A stretch of DNA of 64,000 bases from Anticarsia gemmatalis (GCF_050436995.1 NC_134760.1:11302001-11366000), one strand, 5' to 3'. Counted from the stretch's first letter, positions 33,632 through 44,735 are shown. A program made the numbers and translations. The notes: generated by a model not told the origin, from the letters alone.

Positions 33632-33730
33632 ATGCTAAGTGAGCCCACTGCCCATCAGTTGCACAACCAGTTGTCCAACCAGTCGTCCAACCGGTTGTCC
33701 AACGAGTTGCCCAACCAGTTGTCCAGCTAG
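33632..33730 (+). CDS. short open frame encoding a QLSN tetrapeptide repeat; probably a 12-bp minisatellite
   Basis: Six 12-bp units of the form CAGTTGTCCAAC run from 33656 to about 33727. ATG at 33632 opens a 32-codon frame in which each unit gives a Gln-Leu-Ser-Asn-like tetrapeptide (QLHN, QLSN, QSSN, RLSN, ELPN, QLSS), ending at TAG 33728-33730. Substitutions between units are mixed and no ribosome-context or splice support is visible. The repeat is certain; coding use is not. Confidence 0.3.
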   Translation: MLSEPTAHQLHNQLSNQSSNRLSNELPNQLSS

Positions 33731-34321
33731 TTCTGAACTTGAACATCTCCCGACAGGTCGGTGAACTTGTTTACAATGTTGTTAAAAAATGCTGATTCAT
33801 TTGTTCAAGAGGGTGACGAACTATCGAGTTGTCGTGTTATATACGATTTATGTAAATTTTATAGGGCAGGTTTATATCGGGTTTCTTTTATTGTATTGAA
33901 TAATAAGATACTGTAGTTTCTGTCTGCGACTTTGTCCGTACGGAATGGTTTCTCGTTTGATAAAAGTCCTGTGTATCCAATTTATTAAAAAACCTTTGTT
34001 TAGATGTTTTTGCAGTCACAAATAGTAACAAGTAGAACAATAGTTATCTAAAAATTGAGGTAGTAAAAGAACAACAGCATTATTGTTTTATAATACAGCA
34101 ATACGTGTTAAACATTTTAAGCCTGTTCTCAACAAATTATTTGTAAATTAAACTTCGATATTTAATTGAGATGCTCAATAATAACCTACTATTGACTGCT
34201 ATTAAAAGCCAATTGCTATCAGCCGAGATTTACCAACAGATTGTCAAAACAAAACAACAAACAGAAACAACCTAACGATTTTCAAACACAAATCAATTGA
34301 ATTCTTTTTTATTTTTTTCAG

Positions 34322-34536
34322 GTAAATATCACCATACATCCAGCCAGCCTTTTTGTGTGTAAGTGGTCGGAATCAAAGCCCAATTACGGCTCGTCATGCG
34401 TCACACACTGCCCTAATGAACGTTTCACTCCAACATCGAAATCGGAACACGAAAATGTCGCCTTTCAAAATGTTCAAACACCATTGAACTGTCAATATGG
34501 AGTATTGAAAAATGTCTCGTTGAAAAGCGGCGATGG
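34322..34536 (+). CDS. candidate 215-bp exon encoding a Cys-containing peptide, unknown gene
   Basis: A long pyrimidine tract ending TTTTTTTCAG (to 34321) precedes the interval, and GTGAGA (34537-34542) follows it. From the first base the frame is open to the donor: 71 codons plus two bases. It begins VNITIHPASLFVCKWSESKP and continues NYGSSCVTHCPNERF, with one N-x-T sequon at the start, five cysteines in all, and a CVTHCP spacing that recalls furin-like or other extracellular cysteine-rich repeats. The alternative frame from 34323 stops at once. Composition is less AT-rich than its flanks, and codons look ordinary for an insect gene. The frame stop TGA overlaps the donor, so translation continues only if it is spliced. 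No flanking exon could be joined with confidence. Confidence 0.45.
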
Positions 34537-34542
34537 GTGAGA

Positions 34543-35045
34543 CGTATTTCGCAGTTGCGTTCCGAATTGTATGTTGATTTTTCTTTTGTTTTTTTTTATG
34601 AGTTACTCGCGATTTCTTGGAGAAAGTATTGCAATGACATTAGTTACAGATGATGTCGTAATGACTGATGGTTCATTAACCTCGGTAATGTTTTGAGTGT
34701 AACTAATGCATAATTTCGATTGAGAGTTGCAATGTATCTGTATTTATGTTATTATAACAATGGTCGTCGTCGTTTAAATATAATAATTGAGTAAATTGAC
34801 TAAGTCTTCTATCTCATTTCGATTTGTAGGAAATTATGATCTTTGATCAATGTGTGTATTAAAATCGACTTATTTAAAGATGCTCCTTCTTCTAAAACTT
34901 ATATTGCGAAAAAAATATTTAGTATCTAAGGAGCACATTTTTTATTTTTAAATTACCAAAGCTAAGCGGTATTTTTTATAAATAGTATATAACAAAATGC
35001 CTGATCGCCTTAGCCTTAATGAGTATCTCTATATTATTATTATTG
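34543..35045. other. no feature recognised
   Basis: AT-rich; nothing supportable. If the preceding interval is an exon, this would be the 5' part of its downstream intron. Confidence 0.4.
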
Positions 35046-35190
35046 CCCGATTCTCTACTACTTTTGAATAACCGCAATTTTGCATGAAAATCAGCGCCTT
35101 TAGCGGACGTCGTAAAAACTATTTGGGCAGTGTTTTTTAAATGTTATGCTCTCGATACTCGATGGCTACAACTGCAGAGTATATCGCTAC
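35046..35190 (+). repeat. A-family MITE, diverged
   Basis: CCCGATTCTCTACTACTTTT, AATCAGCGCCTTTAGCGGAC, GGCAGTGTTTTTTAAATG and CTCGATACTCGATGG, with a right end reduced to CTGCAGAGTATATCGCTAC. Confidence 0.75.
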
Positions 35191-35470
35191 TAAAATACAC
35201 ATTAGACTCACACGGTAAGTAAAAAAATACAAAGTACTCGTTCCAATGTACTACATACTTACATTTCGACGTATTTCAATAAACATTAACAGAAGGCCTA
35301 TTCCCCCGTTCCTTCAGATCGATACAGTAATGTATTCAACTGTTATTGATATGGCTTATGTGATAGCCATCGATACATGTACATACATGCGGGAATCATC
35401 TCGGGATGCGGCCGTTAAGTAAAGGTCACTTGGGATTTTACATCGTTGACTACAAGAATAATTTTACATA

Positions 35471-35728
35471 TCTATACTATAATATTATACAGCTGAAGAG
35501 TTTGTTTGTTTGTTTGTTTGAACGCGCTAATCTCAGGAACTACTGGTCCGATTTGAAAAATTATTTCAGCATTAGATAGCCCATTTATCGAGGAAGGCTA
35601 TAGGATATTATATCATCCCGCTACGACCAATAGGAGCAGAGTACCTGTAAAAATGTTACAAAAACGGGGAAAATTTTGACCCATTCTCTATTATGTGACG
35701 CAAGCGAAGTTGCGCGGGTCAGCTAGTC
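35471..35728 (-). repeat. D repeat, full length, reverse orientation
   Basis: TCTATACTATAATATTATAC at one end, a GTTT run, CGCGCTAATCTCAGGAACTA, GCCTATTTATCGAGGAAGGC-type landmarks, and AAGTTGCGCGGGTCAGCTAG at the other. Confidence 0.9.
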
Positions 35729-35771
35729 AATGATAATTCTTGGAAATAAGTGTATTCATAGATTTTTTCTC

Positions 35772-35866
35772 GACCCGCACTTGGCCATTATGGTGGACTC
35801 AAGGTCTAACCCATCCCTCGTTTGGGAGGTGAACCTTCACAGCATTGGGACAGTAATGGGTTAAAA
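35772..35866 (+). repeat. SINE tail
   Basis: GACCCGCACTTGGCCATTAT, GGTGGACTCAAGGTCTAACC, CATCCCTCGTTTGGGAGG and GGGACAGTAATGGGTTAA: a nearly complete tail without the tRNA head. Confidence 0.8.
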
Positions 35867-35944
35867 GAATTTATTCATAATATCACAGTTTTTTATACTT
35901 GAAGGTTTGGGCTGAATTCATTTGATGAAGTACAATCTCGTTTT

Positions 35945-36118
35945 CACTATTTAACAATGTTAGTCTCATGTTATACGGGCCTATTGCCATATACTGGGCA
36001 CGTTTTAGAACGTTCAAGAAATTGAAAAAAAAATGTAGCTATTTTGTCCGACCGGTATCGAACCCGTAACCTTGAGATTAGCAGTCACACTGCTCAGACC
36101 ACAGAACCAATCTTAATA
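35945..36118 (-). repeat. tRNA-derived SINE, reverse orientation
   Basis: On the minus strand: TGTGGTCTGAGCAGTGTGAC (A-box region), GGTTACGGGTTCGATACCGG (B box, near 36055-36075), TCGGACAAAATAGCTAC, then GTGCCCAGTATATGGCAATA and ACATGAGACTAACATTGTTA. It is the same family as 8086 and 20845. Confidence 0.8.
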
Positions 36119-37937
36119 CTATATTTCTTATAAATATAAGCGTTTTATTTCACCCTTTAACTTACCTATAGAAATGAAAATCTAATCGAAAACATTTCTA
36201 TTTTACTTACAACTCCTAAATACGCAATTCAGGAACTGAAGGGGTGTCCGTCATACAAATAGCAGTTAATTTGTTGATCAACACTTGAATTATATTGTAT
36301 AATTAACATTCTGTCGCGCCGCCATGATTAATGACGTCACAAGCTTGTATTTTAGATGATCTTCATTTAAAGAGACTGGAAGATAAAGGTTAATGAGGCT
36401 ATTTTATAAGTGTTTCGTAGGTTTGATTTTCGTGTAGAGTACGAGTATACCTGTACATGGTCGGTAGGCCTTACTATATTTGAATAAATATCGGTTGATC
36501 AAACAAATATAATAATAAGAAAATAAGAAAACAAATACACGAAAACTATATTATTAGATATGAAAATAAATTAGAATATAAATGGAATTTAGCAGGATTT
36601 TTTTGGTTAATGGATCTATACATAGTATACATACGTAAAAAAGCGTGCCATAAATACTTTCAAAATAGTTAATCAAATTATAAAAAAGGGATTGCAGAAT
36701 TTTAAACGTTGCTTTACTAAAAGAACTAGTATTTGTTAAACCTGAACATTCCTAAACTTGACCTCAACATTACTACTAAGACAATGCTTTTATTTTATCA
36801 AATATATTTAGATACAAGCCTTAACTGTATTTCTGTCTGTATTTTTACATTTTTTACTAACAAGGCTCTGTCCAAGGGCACTGTCACCGCATAGTTTTAA
36901 GTCTGACATTTACAAATGTTACTATTTCAAATGCAAGGTCTATCTAAATCATTTTTAAGACAATTGATAGTGGTATCTGATAGTGTAGTGAATATATAAA
37001 AATATATTTAAATAAGGATATTGTAGCAGAATACATAAAATTGGTGATATTTTATTCGGTATATTAGTGCTTCTTTACAGGCAACTTTAATGTCTAAAGT
37101 ATATTAGTGGCCATTTTGAAGAATTGATGGATTAGTCATGTTTTAAAATATTTATGTAAAACTATGTTTATGCATGATTCTTTATTTGCCTAATCTGATG
37201 TAATGATAGACGAATATGCTCTTGGACTCGTCACTAGGTGCCTGATGAAATAAATGTTTAATTTTTTCTCACAGGTAGCTTGAAAATTAATTTAAAGTGA
37301 CAAAATATAGAATATAGTTTTAGCAGTAGTCTATAACTAGAAATCAGTCAAAGTGATCGTTCTTTATTTTTATTTTTTGCCCTACCGAACAAGTAAATCG
37401 GTTAGCGAAACATGACACAACCACAAACCAATCATTCCATACACACCCACGTACGTCTATGCCACCCCATCCCTCTCCAACCTTTTGTAACAAAACCCCA
37501 TGAACACCATGACGCAGTACTAACTCCTGTTACTTTTTAATACAGGAAATTGCTACCCCGCTTTGATTACACCATAAAGGGTGAAAAGGTGAATAAAAGC
37601 TTTTATTTTATAAATAAATTATTTATTTATTAAGATTTAATGGCGGTCTTTAGTTACTTCTTTTGACCACTTTTGACTGTTCAGGGTCGGGGCTTAGGAC
37701 TGATGTTATCTTTCTTCTTTTCTTGTTCTTTTCAACATTTTTCTTTCATAAATATGTTGTATAGATTTGGCTGAGTCCAACCGGCCAACAGACGACGATC
37801 CTCCTTGGAATATAACAAACAATGAAAACTTTGATTGAAAATATTTATGTGTTTTTAAAGGGACCATACCAAATATAAAAAATATAGGCATGTGCCCTTT
37901 TCCATTTTAGTAAGGTCGTTTAGGTAACTGTCTCACC
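36119..37937. other. no feature recognised
   Basis: A C-rich patch at 37425-37510 differs in composition from its surroundings but has no recognisable content. The 61-codon minus frame at 37706-37891 shows no motif. Confidence 0.4.
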
Positions 37938-38108
37938 TGCATGCGTATTGTGTATTTCAGTTGACAACCGTGTGATAGCCACTTTTCTGTACATTGTTTC
38001 TTTTCTAAAATACTAATGAGTAACGTGTTACGTGGAAGTAGCAATGTTTAGCATAGTGGCTATCAAATTGAAGCACAATAGTTGTCAACTGAGATACGCA
38101 TGCTGTAC
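37938..38108. repeat. hairpin MITE
   Basis: The left arm GCATGCGTATTGTGTATTTC, AGTTGACAACCGTGTGATAG, CCAC is matched in inverted order by GTGGCTATCAAATTG, GTTGTCAACTGAGATACGCA, TGC. Arms are about 45 bp with small indels, and there is an ~80-bp centre with no coding sequence. Confidence 0.75.
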
Positions 38109-39255
38109 CTACTCCGATTTCAAGTACTCAAAGCTTTGAATTTTACTGCTACAAATCGTGATTTTTTATAGCGGGAAGTCTATTACTAATGTAATTAATA
38201 ATTATCATAATATAGATCAGCATCTTTTTAATTTCCCAATAAAAGCGATAATGTACTTGCATTCACGTTCGCACTGGAATCAGTTCCTTATTTTCACATA
38301 ATAAAGATGTTATTATTCGCCAAATTGTACGCACGTTGCGTTTTATTGTTCTATTACGTATAATTGGATGTTTGTTCCTGCTGTAATTAAGTTTAATATT
38401 GTTGCACTGATACTAAAACTACACTACGGATTTTCTTTGTTGAGTTCCAAAAAAGCAGATGATTTTTTTCTCCCTATCTTTCTCTCTCTTTCTCTTCTTC
38501 CTACCTTCATACAGTTCTTTGTCGTTTCATGCATGTCTGTGGCTCAAAAAATCCTCGGCTTGAATTCCTCTAACACTAATCTGAGTCGCGTATGACTAAA
38601 AAAATCAGCCGCGTATGGTTCTTTGTGGCTTTATAAACTTCTGTGGCTTAATTTCTTCAGCTTGAATTCTTCTCACGCTAACGTAAATTGCGTATAACAC
38701 AGAAAATCTCTCGTGTATGTCATTGGCGCTATTGATCGATGAACGCAACCAAAAACGGCAAAATAAGAATTCAGACCTTAAGAATCAATTTGTGATTATA
38801 ATAAACATCCTAGGTCTTTGAGTACAATTAACACTGATAGCAGAACTCTTTAATGCGGCATCATTATAGACGTTTTTAATAAAATGCAGTGTTACATTAA
38901 ATACTTGAATCAACAAATTAAACAACAACAAAACTATCTAGAAAACCTTATTTCCGAACCAAACACTTAAACTATTACACATAATCTCTATCAGCATTCA
39001 AACGTAGTATGTCCACACTATTGCATTCTTAAATGTCTATTCAATCACGTTAGCCACGCCTATTCGATTTTCGTAAGTTATACGTCACAGCAGCTGGTTA
39101 AAATGTTACGTCATGGGTTATAAAAAATGTTTAAATGCTTGTCGCGTGCCTACTAGTAATAGAAGGTATAGTACTACTCAGTATGTTGAAATGAAGCTTA
39201 ATGGTGTGTATGAAAGAAAAATATTTCTGAATATATTGGTTTGTCTTTTTGGGTT
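38109..39255. other. no feature recognised
   Basis: A 75-codon frame (38368-38595) with a hydrophobic and low-complexity LSLSLL segment derives from a TCTCTCTTTCTCTTC stretch. It is not convincing as a gene. Confidence 0.4.
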
Positions 39256-39405
39256 TCTATAGTGTATGCGACTATCATCTCGAAGTTTCGGATTCGATAC
39301 TCGGGGATCTCTCTCTGTAGCTATGTGGTAGTGTATGTGACTGCAAATCTCGAGGTTTCGGAGTCGATTCCCAGGTTGGGTAAAGTACTGTTAGGTCTTA
39401 AACAT
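39256..39405 (+). repeat. two tandem tRNA-like SINE heads
   Basis: The first head (GTATGCGACTATCATCTCGA, GGATTCGATACTCGG near 39288) is followed about 65 bp later by a second (GTGTATGTGACTGCAAATCT, GGAGTCGATTCCCAGGTTGG near 39360), then GTAAAGTACTGTTAGGTC. The same family lies at 8086. Confidence 0.65.
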
Positions 39406-39469
39406 TTCTCAAGAGTCAGGCGTCGTGCTTGGTATTTGGTAAAAGACTTAAACCATTGTATTCCAGGTT

Positions 39470-39625
39470 ATCAATGAAAAGGTAATGACTCAATCCAGTG
39501 TCAAAGTTATTCAAATGACCGAAGACCTTTGTCATAACTTAACGACTGTTGCCCTAATTGAAAACAACCGGGACTTTGACATGCACTCCGAAGCACTGAG
39601 TTGCTCCGCTTAATCACCAGGCGAT
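39470..39625 (-). repeat. diverged 5S-headed SINE (type 1), body only
   Basis: CCAGTGTCAAAGTTATTCAA, ATGACCGAAGACCTTTG, AACTTAACGACTGTTGCC, TGAAAACAACCGGGACTTTG and ACTCCGAAGCACTGAG are body landmarks in reverse. The head with the A and C boxes is missing. Confidence 0.7.
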
Positions 39626-40479
39626 CATCAACATAAATAAAAATAGGTCAGCTTTGCTTAGCATCATAAATATCACTAAATTCTGTGCTTAGTATACAAT
39701 ACGTAATCTCAAAAAAATGTACTTATTAAAAAGTTTCTCTTCAAAAATACTTTTTATTTACGTCAAAATATGCGTGGAATATTCTAACCTAAGTTATTAA
39801 GTGATATGTTTTAGACAGGCAACTTTTTACATAAAATTTTCATTCTTTAGTATAAAGTGATATTCAGTTGCTTATGCTTGAACTCGACCTACACTGTACT
39901 TGAGAAAATAAGGCCCGAAAATATTGAAAATTTTATAAATATTTTGCTCCCAGAGCAGTTTTTATGATGACACTACTTGAGTCTACATAGAAGAGTATAT
40001 CGTGAACATTTTGCATATACTGTTGATATTAAATCATGAATTTTTTTTTATTAAGAAACCCTTGTTTTAAAAAAAGACACGAGTAAACCGTGGCCTAAGT
40101 ATTTTAAACATCCATAGAAATGGATTTAGCTGCACATAATATCCATATATTATATACAATAGCTTTATATCCATATACATGATGCTACTCAAACTCATTC
40201 TCGAAAGACTGAGCTCTACTATCACCTTTGAGCAATCTTCTAATTGAACCTAAAATGTTGTAAATAGTCGTAGTTTATGCACACCATCGCTTGGACCACC
40301 CAGACAGTGTGTTTGTTTACAAGTGTCAACAAAGTTGGGCAATACTTGGCAGGGTCAGTTCCACGCGCGCTCACTACAGCTAGTTAATTGCACCTCACCT
40401 CTGTAAATAATACTACCTTTTTTAATGTTTGTTGTGATGAAAGGAAGATACCAATCTCATTATCGAAGAACTTAATTTA
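39626..40479. other. no feature recognised
   Basis: Nothing supportable. Confidence 0.4.
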
Positions 40480-40757
40480 AAGTATGATTAATAAATAAAT
40501 ATCATTGGACAACGCACACACGGTCATCTGATTGAAAACTAAGCAGTGCTTGTACTATGGTAACCAAATAACTGATAAACATACGTATATACTTCTAAAT
40601 ACATACTTATATAGATACATTAACATCCAGGCTCAGAAAAAAAACTCGTGCTCATCACACAAAGATTTGTCCCGGGTAGGATTCGAACCCACCACACCCG
40701 GCGCTTCGATTATTGCGGTGATGTGACCACTTTAACCACTGCGCCAAACGTGCAGTT
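40480..40757 (-). repeat. tRNA-derived SINE, near full length, reverse orientation
   Basis: On the minus strand: TGCACGTTTGGCGCAGTGGT, GGTGTGGTGGGTTCGAATCC, GGGACAAATCTTTGTGTGAT, GAGCACGAG, then the same body order as at 26206 and a TTTATTTATTAAT tail. The 64-codon frame at 40532-40726 lies inside it. Confidence 0.9.
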
Positions 40758-41360
40758 AAAACAATGATATGGTTGAACAAATTGGTAGAGAGCCTTGTAT
40801 ACAAGATTCCCGGGTGCTATAGATCAGATACACAACATTTTTTACTTAGGATATCGGTCACCCGCAGACTTATACAGCGTACGATTGCCTGTTTCCCATA
40901 ATTACGTATTTTGAGACATATCTAGAATTATTATAATTACCAGATAGATTGCGATATAGACTAATTTAAAGTTATGAGTTCTAATATAAACTGGAACCTA
41001 AGTTTCAAGTATTGCTTAACTTGACTATAGAAAACAAATTTGTAACACAATATTCTGCGCTGTAGTTGCATTTTCTACACTCGGCACCATCGTTTACACT
41101 TTGTGTAGAGTATATCTGAAAATGAGAGGTTTACTTTTTCTCGATTATTTTAATATTTGCATTTGAAGTCCTTAATACTCGTATTTCGCAAAAAATCGAA
41201 GGACCAATTATTGTTGGGCCAATAGCACTACACGACGAATTTCAATACTACTATAGATTAACTATAGCTACTTACTATCGTAACAGCGCAACAAAGGTTA
41301 AACACCAAAAGAAAGTAAAACTCGAGCATTACAATAAAGTAATTTGTGTGTTACGTCATT

Positions 41361-41480
41361 GTGTTTTATGAATGCGTTGCGTGTCCGCTGTGGAATATGG
41401 AAGCGCCACGTGCGACGGCGACCGACTGGAACACTTTCTTTGGACTTGTAATCAGTGGGGACTAAGATACAAGCGTAAGC
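41361..41480 (+). promoter_or_regulatory. CG-rich unique segment, possible promoter or first exon
   Basis: A local island with GCGTTGCGTGTCCGC, GAAGCGCCACGTGCGACGGC (containing a CACGTG E-box) and, downstream, an initiator-like ATCAGTG at about 41451. GTAAGC lies about 20 bp further on. No TATA box, DPE match or coding frame supports it, so this is a composition-based suggestion only. Confidence 0.2.
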
Positions 41481-41814
41481 GAGGAAGTACTTTTTAAAAC
41501 TATTGTTTTTTAAACTGGTTGTTTGCGGTCGGGTCGTTTTTTTATTGAAGTTTATGGCAGTAGTTCAAATCTTTGATTATTTGCAAGCCATTGAGTTATT
41601 TAGTTTGTTAAACTCCGAAAACAGGCAGTTTGTATGACTCTGGCTTTATTTTATCCAAATAATGTCCGTGGATTAAACAACTGTTTTGGTAAAAACGGAA
41701 CCAAGGTGGGATCTAGTAAATCTAAAGTCGTTATTTCAGATTTCGTTTTTTCATTTAAATCCTTATTTTCGCTTTCGCTGAGTAGGCTAACTTCTTTTTA
41801 ACCTGAAAAAGAAG
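41481..41814. other. no feature recognised
   Basis: Nothing supportable. Confidence 0.4.
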
Positions 41815-41995
41815 AAGAGAGAATTGCTCTTGTATCGCGGGGACTTTAACAAACATACAAACAACGGACACAAAGTACAACCAAGCCGAAAAAAATATTT
41901 GTAGATCGCTCATATAATTGTTCCTTAATCAAACCCACGACCTCCCGACTCAATGATAGCAGCGTGACAACTTAAACTACAGCGCCAGGGAGGCA
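41815..41995 (-). repeat. tRNA-derived SINE, diverged
   Basis: In reverse: GGCGCTGTAGTTTAAGTTGT, GGAGGTCGTGGGTTTGATTA (B-box position), GATCTACAAATATTTTTTTC, then TTTGTATGTTTGTTAAAGTC, CCCGCGATACAAGAGC. The same family lies at 24350. Confidence 0.75.
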
Positions 41996-42284
41996 TTTAA
42001 ATAAACAAACACATCCCGCTACATCTTACAACTTGCACCGCAAACAGTATGAGTAGTATAGTGTGATAGCGGTGTGCAAGTAACGGCCGGGTGCCAGTTA
42101 CTACACGCCAGTACACTTGCGTAACAAACGTGCCGCGTTCACGTTACTGCTCCACGCATCTTCACGCTGAATACTTAATTATTTGACATTTACGACTTCT
42201 TTTATTGCAAGTAAATTACTGTATTTGATTTATACTTGTTTAGCTTAAGTTATTACAAGTAAGTAGAGCTCAGTATTATTTTTT

Positions 42285-42495
42285 AACTAGCTGACCCGCG
42301 CAACCTCGCTTGCGTCACATAAGATAGAATGGTACGAAATTTTCCCCGTTTTCGTAACATGTTTTATTGCTACTCTGCTCCTATTGGTAGTAGCGTGATG
42401 ATATATGACTAGTAGTTCCTGAGATTAGCGCGTTCAAACAAACAAACAAAGAATCAAACAAACAAACTCCTTAGCTTTATAATATTAGTATAGAT
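42285..42495 (+). repeat. D repeat with internal deletion
   Basis: AACTAGCTGACCCGCGCAAC ... GTAGTAGCGTGATGATATAT joins directly to GACTAGTAGTTCCTGAGATT, skipping the ~45-50 bp present at 31560-31625. It ends AATATTAGTATAGAT and abuts a SINE tail. Confidence 0.85.
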
Positions 42496-42496
42496 A

Positions 42497-42596
42497 TCCC
42501 CAACCCGCACTTGGCCAGCGTGGTGGACTCAAGACCTAACCCCTCCCTCATTACGGGAGGAGACCCTTGCCCAGCTGTGGGACATTAATCGGTTAC
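42497..42596 (+). repeat. SINE tail, best-preserved headless copy
   Basis: CCCCAACCCGCACTTGGCCA, GCGTGGTGGACTCAAGACCT, AACCCCTCCCTCATTACGGG, AGGAGACCCTTGCCCAGC and GGGACATTAATCGGTTA. Confidence 0.9.
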
Positions 42597-43705
42597 ACTT
42601 ATATTGTTTAACTGTCTAAACCTTCTTGCCAATAATCGTCGTGTTGCCCGACGTTTCGATCGAATTACATCGACCACGGTTTAATAACGTCGGGTAAACA
42701 AATACGGTTACATTATAATATGAGGTATACAAGTTGCGAGAGTTATTTATAGTAGGATATAATAATATAGGACTACGACTATCTCTTACGTTTAGTTACT
42801 AAAACTTATTGTACTAATTTATTAATCGTACCTCCAACTAAAACAACGAAACCTACATTACATTTATCAGAATGTCCAAACAAAAATCGTAAACAATCAC
42901 AAAGATACGATTACCAATCGCAAACCTCACCAATACATCTTGTCAAAAACCCCAGTATCATATACAAAACTTTGTCCCATTTTCTTTCATCACTCTCCGT
43001 CATATAGCTTGTGACGTCACATGTTACAATGGCGTAGATAACAAGAAATAGTTCCCATTTCCTCCGCAAACAACGAACACAGTTCTTCAATTTCCGAACT
43101 GAGACTGCGTGTCAAGTTTGGAAGAGTTTCTTTAGGGCGTTCGTGTATTAAAAAGTTGCGACTATTATTTACGAAGGTTAAGTTGTATGTTAGTGTATTT
43201 CGTTATTTATACGTAAAATTACTAAACTACTTATCAAGCGTTTATTTTTTATTTACTGAAAGTTTGAGGCGTTTTAGTAAGATGGGCACAATGCCTTTGT
43301 CCCTGAGTATACAAACCAGTGACTTCGATTTCGTTATGTGGAAAATGTTTATGCAAATATATAATTTACTTAATCTAACAGTCACAACATTCCACATGGC
43401 AGACTAATACTGAAACAATATCTAGCTAAATGTGTTAAACTAGAAAGATTTAGACAAGACCCACCTATTACATAATACACATACATATACCTCTACATAG
43501 AGTACATTATACAAAATTATACATTACTACAGTACCCAGTTAGTACCAGTTCAATTCAGTAACATGGAGAGTAGGAGCACGTGACGTCCACTCGCTCAAA
43601 CGAATTTAAATGGTTGTTTAACTGCACGTACAATAAAAGGTCTACATAAACGGTTACAGTTTAAAATATTTGTTTATAAAGTATTAGACGCAGGATAGAA
43701 GCTAA
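42597..43705. other. no feature recognised
   Basis: AT-rich unique-looking DNA. The 83-codon frame at 43156-43407 has no recognised motif. Confidence 0.4.
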
Positions 43706-43992
43706 ATAGGGCTTTTCTTCTTCTTCTTGTATGGTTAGTGGTCAACCTAGTGTCAAAGTTGTTCAAGCCGCCCGAAGACCTTTGACTTGGCTTAACGACT
43801 GTTATCTTAATTGACAACAACCGGGACCGACTTTTCACGTGCCCTCCGAAGCAAGGAGACGCCCTGTTCAAATACCACTATGCGGTCACCCATCTATGCA
43901 ATGAACCCCGCCAAGGTTTGCTTAACCCACAGATCGTTTACCGACCGGTGAGCGCAACTGGCTACGGGCGCCTCAACTGGCTATAGGGCTTT
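43706..43992 (-). mobile_element. 5S-headed SINE (type 1) with perfect 10-bp target duplication
   Basis: The body runs 43716-43982, flanked by ATAGGGCTTT at 43706-43715 and 43983-43992. On the minus strand: GCCAGTTGCGCTCACCGGTC, TGTGGGTTAAGCAAACC (A-box position), GATGGGTGACCGCATAG (C-box position), GTCTCCTTGCTTCGGAGGGC, GGTCCCGGTTGTTGTCAATT, and a CAAGAAGAAGAAG tail. The 65-codon minus frame at 43674-43871 falls inside it. Confidence 0.92.
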
Positions 43993-44438
43993 AAAAAGGG
44001 GAATCCTGTTTCTAACTTTTTTCTAAACTGTCACCATTTATAAAGTAGTTTACATTTGGTTACTAACCGTAAGGTTGCCATTTACATTCTCAGGTGAACT
44101 TATATTGGATCCAGTGCTTTAAGTACTTTCATTACCAATGCAGTTATTATCGTCAAAATTGTCTCGATAGACGAAAACTTTACCCCTCATTGGATCCTCT
44201 AGCTAGAACCATAATACAAAAGTAATTTATTGTATTAGGTACCACAATTGCCTTTTATTGCATGAAATATTATAGACGATCAAAGAAAGATATTTTATAA
44301 CACTTCAAGATATACTTTCAATTGTAAAAAGCGTGACGCTGTAAACTCTCTATTATTAATGATTATACATTATTTTAATGGCCTATCGTGTGTATATTCA
44401 TTAATTATTTACTATTTAATATTTAAGATTATAAAACA

Positions 44439-44735
44439 GTGTTAGCCGAGATTTAAGAGTTGGCACCTCCCACGCAAGTGGTTGGCGGTTCGAACCCGAG
44501 GCAACACACCAATGACTTTTCCAAGTTATATGTATATTAAAAATAATAAATTATCACTTGCTCTAACGAAAAAAATGTGATCAAACCTTGTATGCCTAAA
44601 ATTTGTTTAATACGCCTCTTGAGGACATGTAAAGTCCCCAATCCGCACTTAGCCTGCGTGGTGGACTTATGTTTAACCACTTCCTCGTTTGGGAGAAGAC
44701 CCTTGCTCAGCAGTGGGACAGTAAAGGTAAATAAA
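44439..44735 (+). mobile_element. full-length tRNA-headed composite SINE
   Basis: Head: GTGTTAGCCGAGATTTAAGA then the B box GCGGTTCGAACCCGAGGC near 44486-44503. Body: CACACCAATGACTTTTCCAA, ATTATCACTTGCTCTAACG, AACCTTGTATGCCTAAAATT, GAGGACATGTAAAGTCCCCA. Tail: ATCCGCACTTAGCCTGCGTG, GTGGACTTATGTTTAACCAC, GGGAGAAGACCCTTGCTCAG, GTGGGACAGTAAAGG. The tail matches the headless fragments at 11570, 14893, 35772 and 42497. This shows those are 5'-truncated copies of this element or of a LINE sharing its 3' end. Confidence 0.9.
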
